Assembly (NCBI GenBank): GCA_030761205.1
Contig: JAULJL010000039.1
Coordinates: forward strand, 9,000,001-9,064,000
DNA length: 64,000 bases
Source of the DNA: Fremontodendron californicum
Taxonomy: Eukaryota > Streptophyta > Magnoliopsida > Malvales > Malvaceae
Reading direction: 5' to 3'
Both the position numbers and the translations under genes were made by a program. Shown piece after piece: positions 44,490-56,710 of this stretch. Below the pieces are notes generated by a model. The model was not told the DNA's origin. It did not search any database and worked only from the letters and a program-made list of their open reading frames with translations. Position 1 is the stretch's first letter. Every line of letters starts with the position of its first letter.

Positions 44490-46301
44490 TGTTGGGATTC
44501 GACCTCATGCTAAAACAATAAACGAATTAAAGAAGAACATGAACGCAGCGGAATAATAAACAAAGAGATAGTCGAATCTTACAGGATCAAACTTGTAAAA
44601 TTTTAATGTGATCTTGTAATTTAAAGCATACATATGATTAGAAATCATACCTTAACTCAAAGATCTAGTAATCTTGAGTTTACAAATAGCCCACTCAATC
44701 TTGAACACCAAGCTGTCAATCCGAGACTTCAAGCCATACAAGTGTCTGGCCTCTAACTGTAATCCACACAAGATGATCAAGAAAACCTTCATAAGGTAGG
44801 AATGGAGTCTTGCCGAAAACAATGCTAGTAGTTTAGGTTTCAAGAAACCTCTACCCATCTAAACATCCATGGCCGAATGCTTCATAAGCATCAAGAAGAA
44901 GAAAACGTTTTTCTTGCATCTCCGGGTTCGGTGCGTTAATAACAAGGATTATCTTGATCTTATTTCTTCTTCACTCTATGCCTTTGCTCTCTTGAAATAA
45001 AACATTTTTCTCTCTAGCAATCCATGAAGAGGCAAGGAGGAAGTCAAGAAATCAGGAACACACCAAAGGCTCTAAGCATATCACATATACGGCTAGGCCA
45101 TAAGGAGGTCGGATGGCACTATGTTTCTTTTATATAGGGGGCGGCTTCACTGCAGGGTTTGGACTAAAGACAATAACTCTTATTTATTTGTACTTAAGTC
45201 CTTCCACTTAATTAAACTATTTAATTTAGCTCATATTGATTAAATTCCCAATTTAATCAATTAGGCTCATTCCAATTTAATCTCTTAATTCAACTTTCTG
45301 TGTGTGACCCATTAGGCTTCCAATATGTTGGCAATGAATATAAATTAATCTAATTAATTTATACTCATAGATCATGAGCGGACTCTAGCAAGCCATCATG
45401 ACCACCCAAATACTAGAGAGTCAAGTTAGTCTCGACATAACGTTTTGTGTTCAGTCTATCAGTGTAATTCGGTCATTTCACCAAATATCTCGAAAAGACC
45501 ATGAGCATGGTGCAGTGTCTACTCATGTTCAATCCATATTAGTTCTTGTAGCTATTGGTTAACTTTGTGAACTTAGAGAAACTATTTCTCCTAAATTCAT
45601 CATACTCTTGCCAGAGATTCCATCAAGTTAACTTAAGCTAAGAATAGATGAGATATGTCCCCGATGTCACTTGGAGTGCTGAATCCTCTCTGGATCACTC
45701 ATCCATTTTCTTATGGTTCATGTTATACCCAAAACCACCCTACCATAAGCATCACTCTTGTTTGGGACCCGTTCGTTATGGAATCAAAGTATGACACTCC
45801 CCATACAAGATGACCTGGTATCACAAGTCATAGGATTACTTACACAACTGACACGTGAGAACATTTCCATGCACACTTGAGTGACAATACCAAATGGAGT
45901 TTTCATAGTGGGCCATGTTCAGTGAACTTGTTCAACAAAGAAGCACCTACATGTTATCCTAAAGTATCCCTTATACTTCAACACGTGAGATCAATTGCTT
46001 ACTAAGTAAGTAGGCTTAACATGTACTAGTCCTTGAGCATTGCCAATGCCCCGTCTTGGCACTACAATGACCAGGAACCGTTTTAGGAACATGGCTTTGA
46101 TGTATAAGGATCTCACAATTATATATAATTCCTTTGCAAGGCCTTTATGTTCCATGGGCTTCAACCAATTAGTACTTAATAACTCCTTATCATTGTACTA
46201 ACATGAAGGAAAACTTTGTATCACTAAGATATAGTGATGGGTTTGCATTATTGGTAGTTTATGCCTGACTAAATCGATTGGCTCTAGGGCATATACCAAC
46301 A
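44490..46301 (-). repeat. 3' LTR of copia-type element F
   Basis: On the minus strand it starts TGTTGGTATATGCCC at 46301 and ends GAATCCCAACA at 44490, with standard TG ... CA termini. GTGCAAGTGGGAAATT precedes it as the polypurine tract. Confidence 0.8.
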
Positions 46302-46317
46302 ATTTCCCACTTGCACT
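46302..46317 (-). other. Polypurine tract of element F
   Basis: GTGCAAGTGGGAAATT on the minus strand lies immediately upstream of the LTR start. Confidence 0.6.
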
Positions 46318-49300
46318 AAGCCAATCGCTAAAGCATCCAATGCCGAACTCTTTCGATTAGCAATTGTGTCTCTACTAAGACATAGCTTCAGTACATCGTT
46401 GTGAGAATATGCTTCGGTCATATTCATTTGATAATCTCTATTATCATAGTCACAATACTTACCCAGATCACAATGAAACCCGATTCCTTATGGCTCATGT
46501 TGTTAATTTAACAACTAGGAATCTTTCAATTAGCTTAGTGAGCTATGGATCCAAATACACCTTTTTGCAACCTTAAACAAAAGGTTTGTATTCTGACTTA
46601 GAATATAAATAATTCAATCCTCTCTGATTTGGAAAGTTTCCAAATGACTGAATTTATTTACATCATAGCATTAAGTCCCTTGTTGGGTTCTCTCTATGTT
46701 AAACCCATTTAACATTTAATCCAATCATCTGTTGCTAAACCCGTTAGATCTTAGCATTACTAGTCGATTTACCTTTTAATCTGCAATGTATCTGATATAC
46801 ATTGTTTAATGAGTAATTTGTATTACTCCCACTAACCCTTAGGTGTGCACATAAGTTATCTCATCCATTTGATAAATTCAACTCTTGAATGTCATTATCA
46901 AAATTCGATATCTCAATCCATTGTCTAATAATGTTCTATTAAGTAGACTCATCTCTTATGAGTTATGTATCACTATGCATCCTACTTAACCATAGTTTAG
47001 TAGACTCATCACGTATGAGTAATGCATCATAATGCGTCCTACTAAATCTTTTTGCCTTTATGCATCCTATGCATAATTTCGAATTTCTACTTATGACCTT
47101 TAACTTTTAATGTCATAATGCATTCATTGTTTCCTACTTATGTAGAAACATTAAAAGTAAACTCATCTACATTCCTATGGGATATGAATTCAGAACTCTT
47201 TTGAATGCACATTTGTAATTATATAACCAAACATCACATATCCTATATGAATGTTTGTTTTACAAATACAATTTGAAATCCTTTCTAGGTTAGTGTTCGA
47301 CAATCTTGGCTATTTGGAGCATCATGGACTTTTCTATATCATCGCATAGTAATGTCCATCCAATTCATCTGATATGAATTCTATTAGATAATCAATCAAT
47401 TTGGTTTCAAGCAATTCTTCATTTAGATCATATCTTAATAAGAATTCTCTTTAACTAAATTAGTTTCATAATCTCATTATGAAATTGCTTGAGCCAAAGC
47501 TCATCTAATTGTCAAGTTTTGTATAAGATTTCTTTTGATTCATAATCAAAGAAACTACTAGTATCTATATACTTTTGATCTTACACTTATGACTTGAACA
47601 ACCTTTTGATTATCTTTTATTCAAGTTTCTAGCTTATTATGAGTGTAATAAGACCATGATATGGAACAAATTCCATATGACAATTCGGTTCATTCTAGGA
47701 TGAATGGCCAAGCATCTAATGCTAGCATAACCGAATTATCAATGATAATGTTTCTAAAACATTCATCATGAATAGGTTGGCAAGCTTGATCAAGTATCAA
47801 CTAAGGTTGCCACCTCCTTGGTCTTATTCTTTTCACTTGTCCTTGTCATTAGTTCCATCTATATGTCATATCTTTGAAACAATCTTATAGGTATCATATA
47901 CCAAAAGGTAGTGAAAACAAACTCATAATAACCATGAAGTAAAACTTCTCAAGTTTCACTTCTCTTTAAGTATCGAATATACGCTTGTAAGCCACCAATG
48001 CCCTGCATTGCCACAATGATGGTATGTCCCTTTAACAATATCAATTTCTTTCTTCATCTCATCATCCTAACTTTGAAGAACGTTTCTTCGGTTACCTTCC
48101 CTTGGTGGAAGTAACATAGTAGATGATATTCTAGTCTAGTGAGCACATTTAGCAACACCTATTGATTCATGTTGTCCTACAACACGACTTGCTAATTGCT
48201 TCTAGACAATGAAGAAAGAACTAAGTCCATACTTAGATTATGATCCATAAATCAACCAAGTTTCTAAAACTTGTCGATTCATCCATTAGCATATGATGCC
48301 TCATAGGCTACCTTCTAATCATCTTTCGTTGGAACAATTCGTCGAGATGTTTGAACTTCTCATTGCTAAATACCTCATGGATCATTGAAGACATAGACAT
48401 TCATTTCATTGATTAGTGAAATCGACTTTGCATCAAGTATGCAATCAAGTGACTAGTTAACTTGCCATGACAATTTATATCCCATATAAACCAATGAATA
48501 CAATAGTCATTATGCAAATTGCAATCATTAAAACCAGGTTTTAAAGTTTGAATGATTGGTCTCACTATTTTATCAACATAGTAGCCCTCCTCTACTATTC
48601 GAGAAATTTAACTTTTAAACTTCTTAGTGAGCAAGGACCCCTTTCATCCCACCATGACCTTGAGTGACTCAACAAGCCATGTTGAAACTAATTGAGTAGG
48701 TAACTTTGCTTACCAATTGCATCTCTATGCAACTTCTTGATCAGTTAGGTGACAACTCTTTGCCTAAATGCATCATATGCATTTTGCCTAACCATTGCCT
48801 CTAAATGTCATGCGATCAAGTTTGACGCATCCGGATAACATAACATTTAGTTGAGTAAGACCCACCGTCTATAACTCAAACATATTCATACAGTAGTTTG
48901 ACCTTGAGTGACTCAATAGGCCTCCTATTGGAAGAACTCTGGTTATCTTGTTAAGATGGTGGAAGGCAACTAATCATGCGTAAGATGGACTTAATATAAT
49001 CTAATGAGGGATTTCGTTATTTCATCTATTAGGTCTCATTGCTTTTCTTTGTTGATTAACATGCATAGCATTTATTTAAATATATATCACATATATAAAT
49101 TCAAAAATAAATCTATCTCATGCAATCTACTAGGATGATTATGGACTTTACTACTCTAGTTTCCTTGAGCCATTAGGAAAATAGTTGGTCAAATTCCTAG
49201 GGATACCATACATAGTCTTCATAAGTCTTGATGGTTATCTCCTTGGTCCTTCTTCTTGGCGCCTTGTCTCCTTACATTTTGGAATTACATAAATTCTAAT

Positions 49301-50683
49301 CTTATCCTAAATCTAAATCTATAAAGCCTATATAACATTTACATATCTTTGATAGAAACCTTGAGTTACATTCGAGCGGAGTTAGGTGAGAAGAGAATTT
49401 ACAACACCAGAAATGAATAAGAGAAGGCCGAGTTCGCAGACCCTGTTTATAAAAAATGCCAAAAAGAAAATTTAACCATCCATGACCTAAGTCTAAGGTC
49501 TAAGTCCATAATCACCCTCATTCTTTTATAATCACATCATAAAGCATAAAATAAATGCATACATATTTAATGTCACTTAGTAATCTTGTGTGTCATTTAA
49601 GGAAAGTAATATTTAAACTCATTTAAATATACTAGGCTCAAATTATCTAGCAATTTTATAAATTTAATTCAATTCACTTGAGTCCTAATCCAATTAGGAT
49701 TCTTTGAATTAAAATCTTCCATCTAATTAAACAATTTAATTAGATTTCCTAACACCTTAGGAAGTTCAAGTTTGATTAGGAAACTTTCTCTACAAGGAAA
49801 GTTTCACATCTTCTCCTAACTTTTAGGAATCCTTGTTCAACTAGGAAACAATTTCCACAAGGAAAGCTTATGTGCATTCCTAACTCTTAGGAATCCAATC
49901 TTGACTAGGAAAAAATTTCCACAATTCCAAATTTCCAAAGAAACAAAATTTCCAAAAACAAAAGGTGATGCCCTAACACACAACTTTTGTGTGTAGCCGC
50001 CTGCTACTTTTAGTAAGTTACTATGCTGCAATCGACAGCCCTTGTTTGGGGAAATGTTTGCCTCAAATAGCCGCCTCTTATGGAGGCTAATGTGGTGAAC
50101 AATTCACCCACACTTCATCTTTTGATTTTCAGCCAATTGTACCTACAATTCAAGAATCAAATTCAAGAACTCAAGGCTGCCCAGAAAATTCCAACAACCA
50201 TACAAACTGTTTACACAATTTTGAGAGGCAGTTTCGGCAATCAAAAAATAAAAAAATTACCAAAAATTACAGCATCAGGATAGACATGTTTCGGACTTCT
50301 CCTTAAATTTTCGAAATTTTTGGATACCTCTAACCATGTCAAAACCGTAACTTCCAGCAGGTGTGCAGAAAAATCCTGCACTTGTGTTCTTCGAAATTCA
50401 AGCACCAAAACCAATTCAATTCAAATCAAATCCAAACTTGTTTCTTTTAACTTCTTTGTGTCATGCAATTATATGGCAAGGTTAAACATTGATCGAATCA
50501 ATTTTAAGCATGTTTTAAACAATTTAAAACACCAAGATCAAATTGCAAACAGAAGCTGTGAGAATTGAAACAAAACAAGAAAACGTTTTTCTTGAAAGAA
50601 CTTTCCTAGACCAACACACAATTCAATCCAATTGATTATTACCAAGAATTAAACATGTAAATCACAAGAAAACTTACAAGCTA
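46318..50683 (-). other. Non-coding internal region of element F
   Basis: No ORF above about 80 codons and no recognisable retrotransposon domain is seen on either strand over 4.4 kb. The sequence is of even composition and includes repeated phrases such as GACCTTGAGTGACTCAA (about 48655 and 48900) and CTAGGAAACAATTTCCACAAG-like blocks near 49750-49920 that are imperfectly repeated. Confidence 0.6.
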
Positions 50684-50696
50684 GGCTCTGATACCA
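50684..50696 (-). other. Primer-binding site of element F
   Basis: TGGTATCAGAGCC on the minus strand lies one base inside the 5' LTR end, complementary to initiator methionine tRNA. Confidence 0.85.
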
Positions 50697-50697
50697 C

Positions 50698-52423
50698 TGT
50701 TGGGATTCGACCTCATGCTCTATCAATAAACGGATTAAAGAAGAACATGAACGAAGCGGAATTGGTATGGACCTTTGGAGAACCACACCCCAAAAGCTAA
50801 CTATTGAAGTGGGAGAGCCTAGGTCTATATAAACCCTACAAGGAGCCCTTTAGTTTCCAATGTTGGATCATAACAAACCACCATGCTTGGAAGACCAATG
50901 TCCTCGTTGGTCACGGTCATGTTGGTCACGGCTGACACCCTATTTTTTCTCTTTTTGGGTCCAGGCCACCACTCCACAGGCCACCACTTCAAGAGCTACC
51001 ACTCCAAGTGCTGGTCCCACCAAGGGTGTGGTTGGCTCTGATACCAATTGATATGGACCATTGGAGAACCACACCCCAAAAGCTAGCTATTGAGGTGGTA
51101 GGTCCATATAAACCCCTTAAGGAAGTCTTATTCTTTCAATGTGGGATCGTAACACAAAATAATAAACAAAGAGATAGTTGAATCTTACAGGATCATACTT
51201 GTAAAATTTTAATGCGATCTTGTAATTATAAAGCATACATATGATTAGAAATCATACCTTAACTCAAAGATCCAGTAATCTTGAGTTTACAAACAACCCA
51301 CTCAATCTTGAACACCAAGCTGTTAATCCGAGACTTCAAGCCACACAAATGTCTGGCCTCTAACGGTAATCCACACAATATGATCAAGAAAACCTTCCTA
51401 AGCTAGGAATGGAGTCTTATCGAAAACGATGCTTGTAGATTAGGTTTCAAGAAACCTCTACCCATCTAAACATCCATGGCCGAATGCTTCATAAGCATCA
51501 AGAAGAAGAAAACGCTTTTCTTGCATCTCCGGGTTTGGTGCGCCAATCACAAGGATTATCTTAATCTTATTTCTTCTTCACTCTATGCCTTTGCTCTCTT
51601 GAAAGAAAACGTTTTTCTCTCTATCAATCCGTGAAGAGGCAAGGAGGAAGTCAAGAAATCAGGAAGACACCAAAGGCTCTAAGCATATCATATATGCGGC
51701 TAGGCCATAGGAGGTCGGATGACACTATGTTTCTTTTATATAAGGGGCGGCAAACACTCCATGGTTTGGACTAGGGACAATAACTCTTACGTATTTACAT
51801 TTAAGTCCTTCCACTTAATTAAACTATTTAATTAAGTCCCTATTGATTAAATTCCCAATTTAATCAATTAGGCTCATTCCATTTTAATCTCTTAACTCAT
51901 CTTTCTGTGTGTGACCCATTAGGCTTCCAATATGTTGGCAATGAATATAAGTTAATCTAATTAATTTATACTCATAGATCATGAGCGGACTCTAGCAAAC
52001 CATCATGACCACCTAAATATTGGAGAGTCAAATTAGTCTCGACATAACCTTTCGTGTTCAGTCTATTAGTGTAATTCGATCCATTCACCAAATATATCGG
52101 AAAGACCATGAGCATGGTGCAGTGTCTACTCATGTTCAATCCATATTAGTTCTTGCAGCTATTGGTTATCTTTGTGAACTTAGAGAAACTATTTCTCCTA
52201 AATTCATCATACTCTGGCGAGAGATTCCATCAAGTTAACTTAAGCCAAGAACATATGAGATATGTCTCCGATGTCACTTGGAGTGGTGAATCCTCTCTGG
52301 ATCACTCATCCATCTTCGTATGGTTCATGTCATACCCAAAACCACCCTACCATAAGCATCACTCTTGTTTGGGACCCGTTCGTGATGGAATCAAAGTATG
52401 ACACTCCCCATACAAGATGACCT
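50698..52423 (-). repeat. 5' LTR of element F, truncated and interrupted by a TRIM
   Basis: It matches the 3' LTR from 44490 to 45816. The outer 485 bp are missing; at 52423 the sequence passes directly into CATG-rich Tat repeat. The insertion at 50763-51154 is absent from the other LTR. Confidence 0.8.
50763..51154 (-). mobile_element. TRIM (terminal-repeat retrotransposon in miniature), 392 bp
   Basis: Terminal direct repeats at 50763-50875 (113 bp) and 51049-51154 (106 bp) start TGTTAYGATCC and end GGTCCATAYCA on the minus strand. A primer site TGGTATCAGAGCC lies at 51034-51046, two bases inside the right repeat. The internal part is only about 170 bp and non-coding. The intact LTR at 44490-46301 gives the empty site; flanks GGAAT and AAAAT are an imperfect 5 bp duplication. 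It needs proteins of another element to move. Confidence 0.8.
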
Positions 52424-53760
52424 ATCATTCATATGCCATGTCATTCACATGTCATATCATCAAAATTTTCCATGTCACATGTCATATCATCAAAATTTGC
52501 CATGTCATTCACGTGCCATGTGACTCATATGCCATGTCATATATATGCCATGTCATTCATTATGACATTCAGTCTCATGCCATGTCATTCATATGCCATG
52601 TCATTTTGTTTGCCATGTCGATTTTATTCACATGACATTTATTCTCATGCCATGTCATTCATATGCCATGTCATTTTGTTTGCCATGTCGATTTCATTCA
52701 CATGACACTCATTCTCATGCCTTGTCATTCATATGCCATGTCATTTTATTTGCCATGTCGATTTCATTCACATGACATTCATTCATGTGCCATATCATTC
52801 GTACGCCATGTCATTTTGTTTGCCATGTCGATTTCATTCATATGACATCCATTCATGTCCCATGTCATTCGTATGCCATGACATCTTATATGCCATGTCG
52901 ATTGCATTCACATGACGTTCATTCTTATGTCATGTCATTCATATTTCATGTCATTTATTCTTTGGCTATGTCATTTAAATTTTGTCATAATAACTTGTTT
53001 GTCATGCCATGCTAATCATGCATGTTATACCTTCCAGTTTTAATTTTAATTTGCACATCCATGATCATCTAACTTTTTGAAAATTGAGATTTTTTTAATA
53101 AAATAAGGCAATATCCTCGAGTCATTATAATTCATGAATTCTCCTTCGGGTTGTCGGGGAGTCTTCATCAACTATATTAACGAAGGAATACCCTTTTAAA
53201 AAGAGTATGATGCGGAGATTTCTAAAATCAATAAAAAAATCTATATTTTACTGGTTTGCCGGGGAATATAGAAATTTTCTGCAAATAACAAATTCAGGAT
53301 CATTCTCGAACAAAAATAGGATTGTTTTTAAAATGGGAATTATTTTCAAATACCAAATCTAAAACCGACTTTTCACCGAGACTCGAGATAACACATGACT
53401 AATAAGGTACTGTTTTGTACGGGCGTTGTGGGGGTGCTAATCCTTCTCCACACGTAACTGACTCCCGAACCGGCACTTGTTTTCTCTAGTTCAAAGCGCA
53501 GACTTCAAAATTGATTTTTTTTAAAAAAAAACATTTTAATTAATTTTAAAGTATTTATCAAAACCGGTTTTTAATAGGTGGCCGATCACACCTAGCCAAA
53601 AAAGATTGGTGGTGACTCCATTTTTTTCTTGGTCATTTTCATACCCTCGACCTTTTATTTCAAGACGAATTAAGTCGTCTTTTCCTCTGTGTTGTTTTCT
53701 CACCTCACTCAAGCGGGCCCCCTCGACAAGGATCACGTATCAACAATGACGTGGAAGAAG
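52424..53760 (+). repeat. Tat-type LTR 3' portion with primer site and leader (fragment G)
   Basis: From the copia LTR break the sequence runs through CATG-rich tandem repeats, the conserved TAATAAGGTACTGTTTTGTA and CCACACGTAACTGACTCCCG blocks, the LTR end GATCACA at 53590, primer site TTGGTGGTGACTCC at 53606-53619 and about 140 bp of leader ending GGATCACGTAT. No gag follows. It is a truncated element in the orientation opposite to fragment E. Confidence 0.65.
52560..52930 (+). repeat. 70 bp tandem repeat, about five copies
   Basis: Units built of CATGCCATGTCATTCATATG and TTGCCATGTCGATTTCATTC recur at 70 bp steps (about 52583, 52653, 52723, 52793, 52863). They yield four nested ORFs with start codons exactly 70 bp apart, which are artefacts. 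Confidence 0.85.
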
Positions 53761-54636
53761 AATCTGATCTGATGTAATTTGATTGGCTGAAACCATGACT
53801 GACATGGTGGGAAGGATCTATAAAATAATTTTTCGTCTAAGTGATCTTTTCAAGAAGTCCAAAATATGCAACTATCAAATAGGAAATGAATTTCTATATA
53901 ATCAAAGGTGAAAAAAAATAAAAAAATAAAAAAATAAAAAGAACAGGTTATGAAAAAGAAATGAGAAATTTCATAAATTTTTTGGATGGGTACAAAAATT
54001 ATATTCGTCCAAAACATGTTTAAGTTATGAACATTAGATTTCATATCTAAATACCTAAATTATGAAATGAAAATTTTCAAAAACTCATTTATGTAAAATG
54101 CATAAACCAATAATAATTAATAATGCTTATTAAAAAGTTATTTATTTCTTTTGTTTTAGCTTTAAAAAATTAAGAGAATAATAAAGTTTTTTATATTAAA
54201 CAGTTATATGTAATAATTAATTAATAAATTTTATTTATATTATTTAAAATTAAATTTAAAATAATTAAAATGCTAAGCCCTGTATAACGGGTCTATATTC
54301 CTAGTTTGTTTAACAATCGATTGATTATTGAAACATTGATTATAAAAGTTTATTTTTTTTGAGAAAAAAAAAAAAAAAAAACATCAAACAATAATCGATC
54401 TGATTATTAAAACATTGATTAAAGTTGAGTTTGTTTGGAAAAGAAATCAAACAAGAACAAGCAAATCTGGAAGGAGAGATAAATGTTTTAATGTTGAATC
54501 TTTTATGTGCAAATTGCAATGCATGTGCTTGTTTTAGGCAATCTTGGTCGGATTCAACGAAAATTTTCTGATTTAACACTCCACTCTCCACAAAGGTTGG
54601 AACATGACATATATAATAGATCATTTATATTTATAT
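53761..54636. other. AT-rich intergenic DNA
   Basis: No gene is seen. A duplicated phrase with AATCGATYKGATTATTRAAACATTGATTA occurs at about 54314 and 54394 around an A run. No recognisable TE terminus is evident apart from a weak TTCCTAG at 54297. Confidence 0.4.
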
Positions 54637-54984
54637 TAATGTAAAATTAAATTATTTTTAAATATTTTCATAATTTTTTTATATGATTTATATTTGTTTA
54701 ATCCGACCGTCGTATTTCATGTTTTATCCACGTAGATCATGAACATTGACTTTGAATAAATTAAAAATGTCTAACTATTTGTTCGATGTAAAAAACTTTC
54801 AACCGTTAAATATATATTGAGAAATACAGTATTCTCAATCGATATAATAGAGATATCGGATCGATTTAAAATTTTACGTGCATAGTGAGTACAATTATGT
54901 TATTAAATCCAACGGTCGTTTTGTCAAAATATAAATCATATAAAAAATTATGAAAGTGTGTAAAACTAATTTAGTTTTAGTGGA
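54637..54984. mobile_element. MITE-like foldback element with about 65 bp terminal inverted repeats
   Basis: The left arm, about 54637-54706 (TTTCATAATTTTTTATATGA ... CGACCG), matches the reverse complement of about 54914-54984. The centre, about 210 bp, is non-coding. No clear target-site duplication was read, so the superfamily is open. Confidence 0.55.
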
Positions 54985-54990
54985 TCTATC

Positions 54991-55032
<42 letters not shown>

Positions 55033-56710
55033 AAGTCTTTGATTAAGTTTGATATCACGAATCAAGTGACACTAACTCAATTCATGAAAGTACAAACAAA
55101 AAAAAAAAGATAATTTTGTCTTTCAATATTATATATAATATTTTTTTACAAAAAAAAAAAAATACCTACTGATTTTTAAAAAGATTTACCTACTTTTTTA
55201 AAAAAATTATTTACTTAAAAAACTACCATTCTTTTTTTACATTAATTTTTTTTAAAACACAAATTTTCTTTTTTTAAAATATTTTTTCACTTACATAATG
55301 AGTGTGTAAAATTCTAGTCTATACTATATTAAAAGGGTTGAATGAGTTGGTGTCAGGAGTTAACTAGACACCAACTCAGTTAGTGAAACTATTTAAAGAA
55401 TTAAAAAAATATTAATAGTGATATAAAATTATGGATAATTTTATCTTTTTATATCTAAAAAAAGTACTCACTAATCAGTTTTTTTAAATATAATTTTTTT
55501 CTCATCCACACACTTAGTGGGTGTCATAATCTAGTCTATACTATTCTTAAAGTGTGTGACTAAGTTTAGTACACGAGTCAAATGATACCAACTCAGTCAA
55601 AAAAATAAAACAAAATATAAACATAAAATAGGGAGTATTTATGTTTTAATATTTATAAGTTAAATTCTTTTGTTTCATATGTGTTATTGTGTTTAGAAAA
55701 AAAAACTACTAACTCATTTCACTTTTACAAAATAACGACCCATTTTTATAAAAAAAATTCTACTTATTTTTTTTACATATTAATCTGATAATTTCTTTTA
55801 AAATATTTTTTTATTTTAAAATACCATCTTTTCTCACCACATAGTGGGTGTGCCTAATTTTAGTCTATACTATTATAAAACCTCTGACTGAGTTAGTATC
55901 ACAAGTTAAGTGTCACCAACTCATTTGAGGAATTGACCAACAAACAAAATAAGGTTATTTTAACAAGTATAAAATTAAGATATTTATATCTTTTCACTTA
56001 AAAAAATAATTAACTATCCACTTTTAAAAAAAATTACATATCCTTTTACTTGAAAAAATAAAAACCCATCTTTTTTAATGCATTATCTTTTTCAAAAGAC
56101 AAATTAAAAGATTTTTTTCATTCACATAGTGGGTGTGTCAAATTCTAGTATATATAAAATCTTTGACTGAGTTGGTGTCAAGAGTTAAATAAGTGACACC
56201 AATTCAATTAGAAAATTAACAAAAAAAAGTAAATTATAAAATAAAAAATAATATATATTAATAAAGTTATATTAATAATTGATTTTTTTTAAATGAAAGA
56301 AAAAACCATTTTGCTTTTTTTTTTCCGTTTGAAAAATCAACCTCTGTAATTAAATAATTTCTTCTTTCTTTCGCCTACTTTTTCACCTTTTTTAATAAAA
56401 AAATTATTTATTTTTGTATCACCCACAAAATGGGTATGCCATAATCTACTATTTATATCATATATAAAATATCTGATTGAGTTAGCGTCACGAGACACCA
56501 ACTCAATCAATGAATATAAAAAAAAAACCAATAATAATATATATGAAATTAAGTGTATATATATTATTTATTATTTTAAATAAAAATACATTTAATAAAT
56601 TATCCATTTTCTAAATAATTATCATATTTTTTCTAACATAACTTTCTCTTCGATTATAAAACATAATATTTTTATTTTGAAAACACATATATTGAGTGAC
56701 CATATTTTAA
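54985..56710 (+). mobile_element. Head-to-tail array of about six non-autonomous mini-Helitrons
   Basis: Units of 217-333 bp follow each other directly: about 54985-55317, 55318-55534, 55535-55863, 55864-56148, 56149-56449 and 56450 to about 56710. Each starts TCTATACTAT or a variant and ends with (C)TAG followed by T, and most have a small hairpin just upstream (for example CCAC ... GTGG near 55505-55521, ACCCACAAAATGGGT at 56421). 5'-TC, 3'-CTRR, 3' hairpin and insertion before T are Helitron hallmarks. Near each 5' end an inverted pair GAGTTGGTGTC ... GACACCAACTC is conserved. No helicase is encoded. The last unit has no clear end. Confidence 0.65.
54993..55030. repeat. (TA)n microsatellite
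   Basis: A run of about 17 TA units lies at the left edge of the Helitron array. Confidence 0.9.

Larger units (their letters stand above)
44490..52423 (-). mobile_element. Copia-type large non-coding retrotransposon derivative F
   Basis: On the minus strand there is a 5' LTR (52423-50698, outer part truncated), an initiator-methionine primer site directly after it, a 4.4 kb internal region, a polypurine tract and a complete 1812 bp 3' LTR (46301-44490). I find no gag, protease, integrase or RT motifs in the internal region, so it resembles a LARD that would depend on another copia element. The two LTRs are closely similar over their shared 1.33 kb. The outer end of the 5' LTR is lost, so no target-site duplication can be tested. 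Confidence 0.75.

Noticed and set aside
50684..51046. tRNA gene fragments suggested by GGCTCTGATACCA
   Set aside because: These are primer-binding sites next to LTR ends, not tRNA genes; no cloverleaf is present.
52417..53015. Six plus-strand ORFs with Cys-His repeats resembling zinc fingers
   Set aside because: Starts are spaced exactly by the 70 bp repeat and the cysteines derive from TGCCATGTC; no zinc-finger spacing.
54270..54300. Possible Helitron end at TTCCTAG followed by T
   Set aside because: No hairpin of the right form and no matching 5' end were found; chance is likely in AT-rich DNA.
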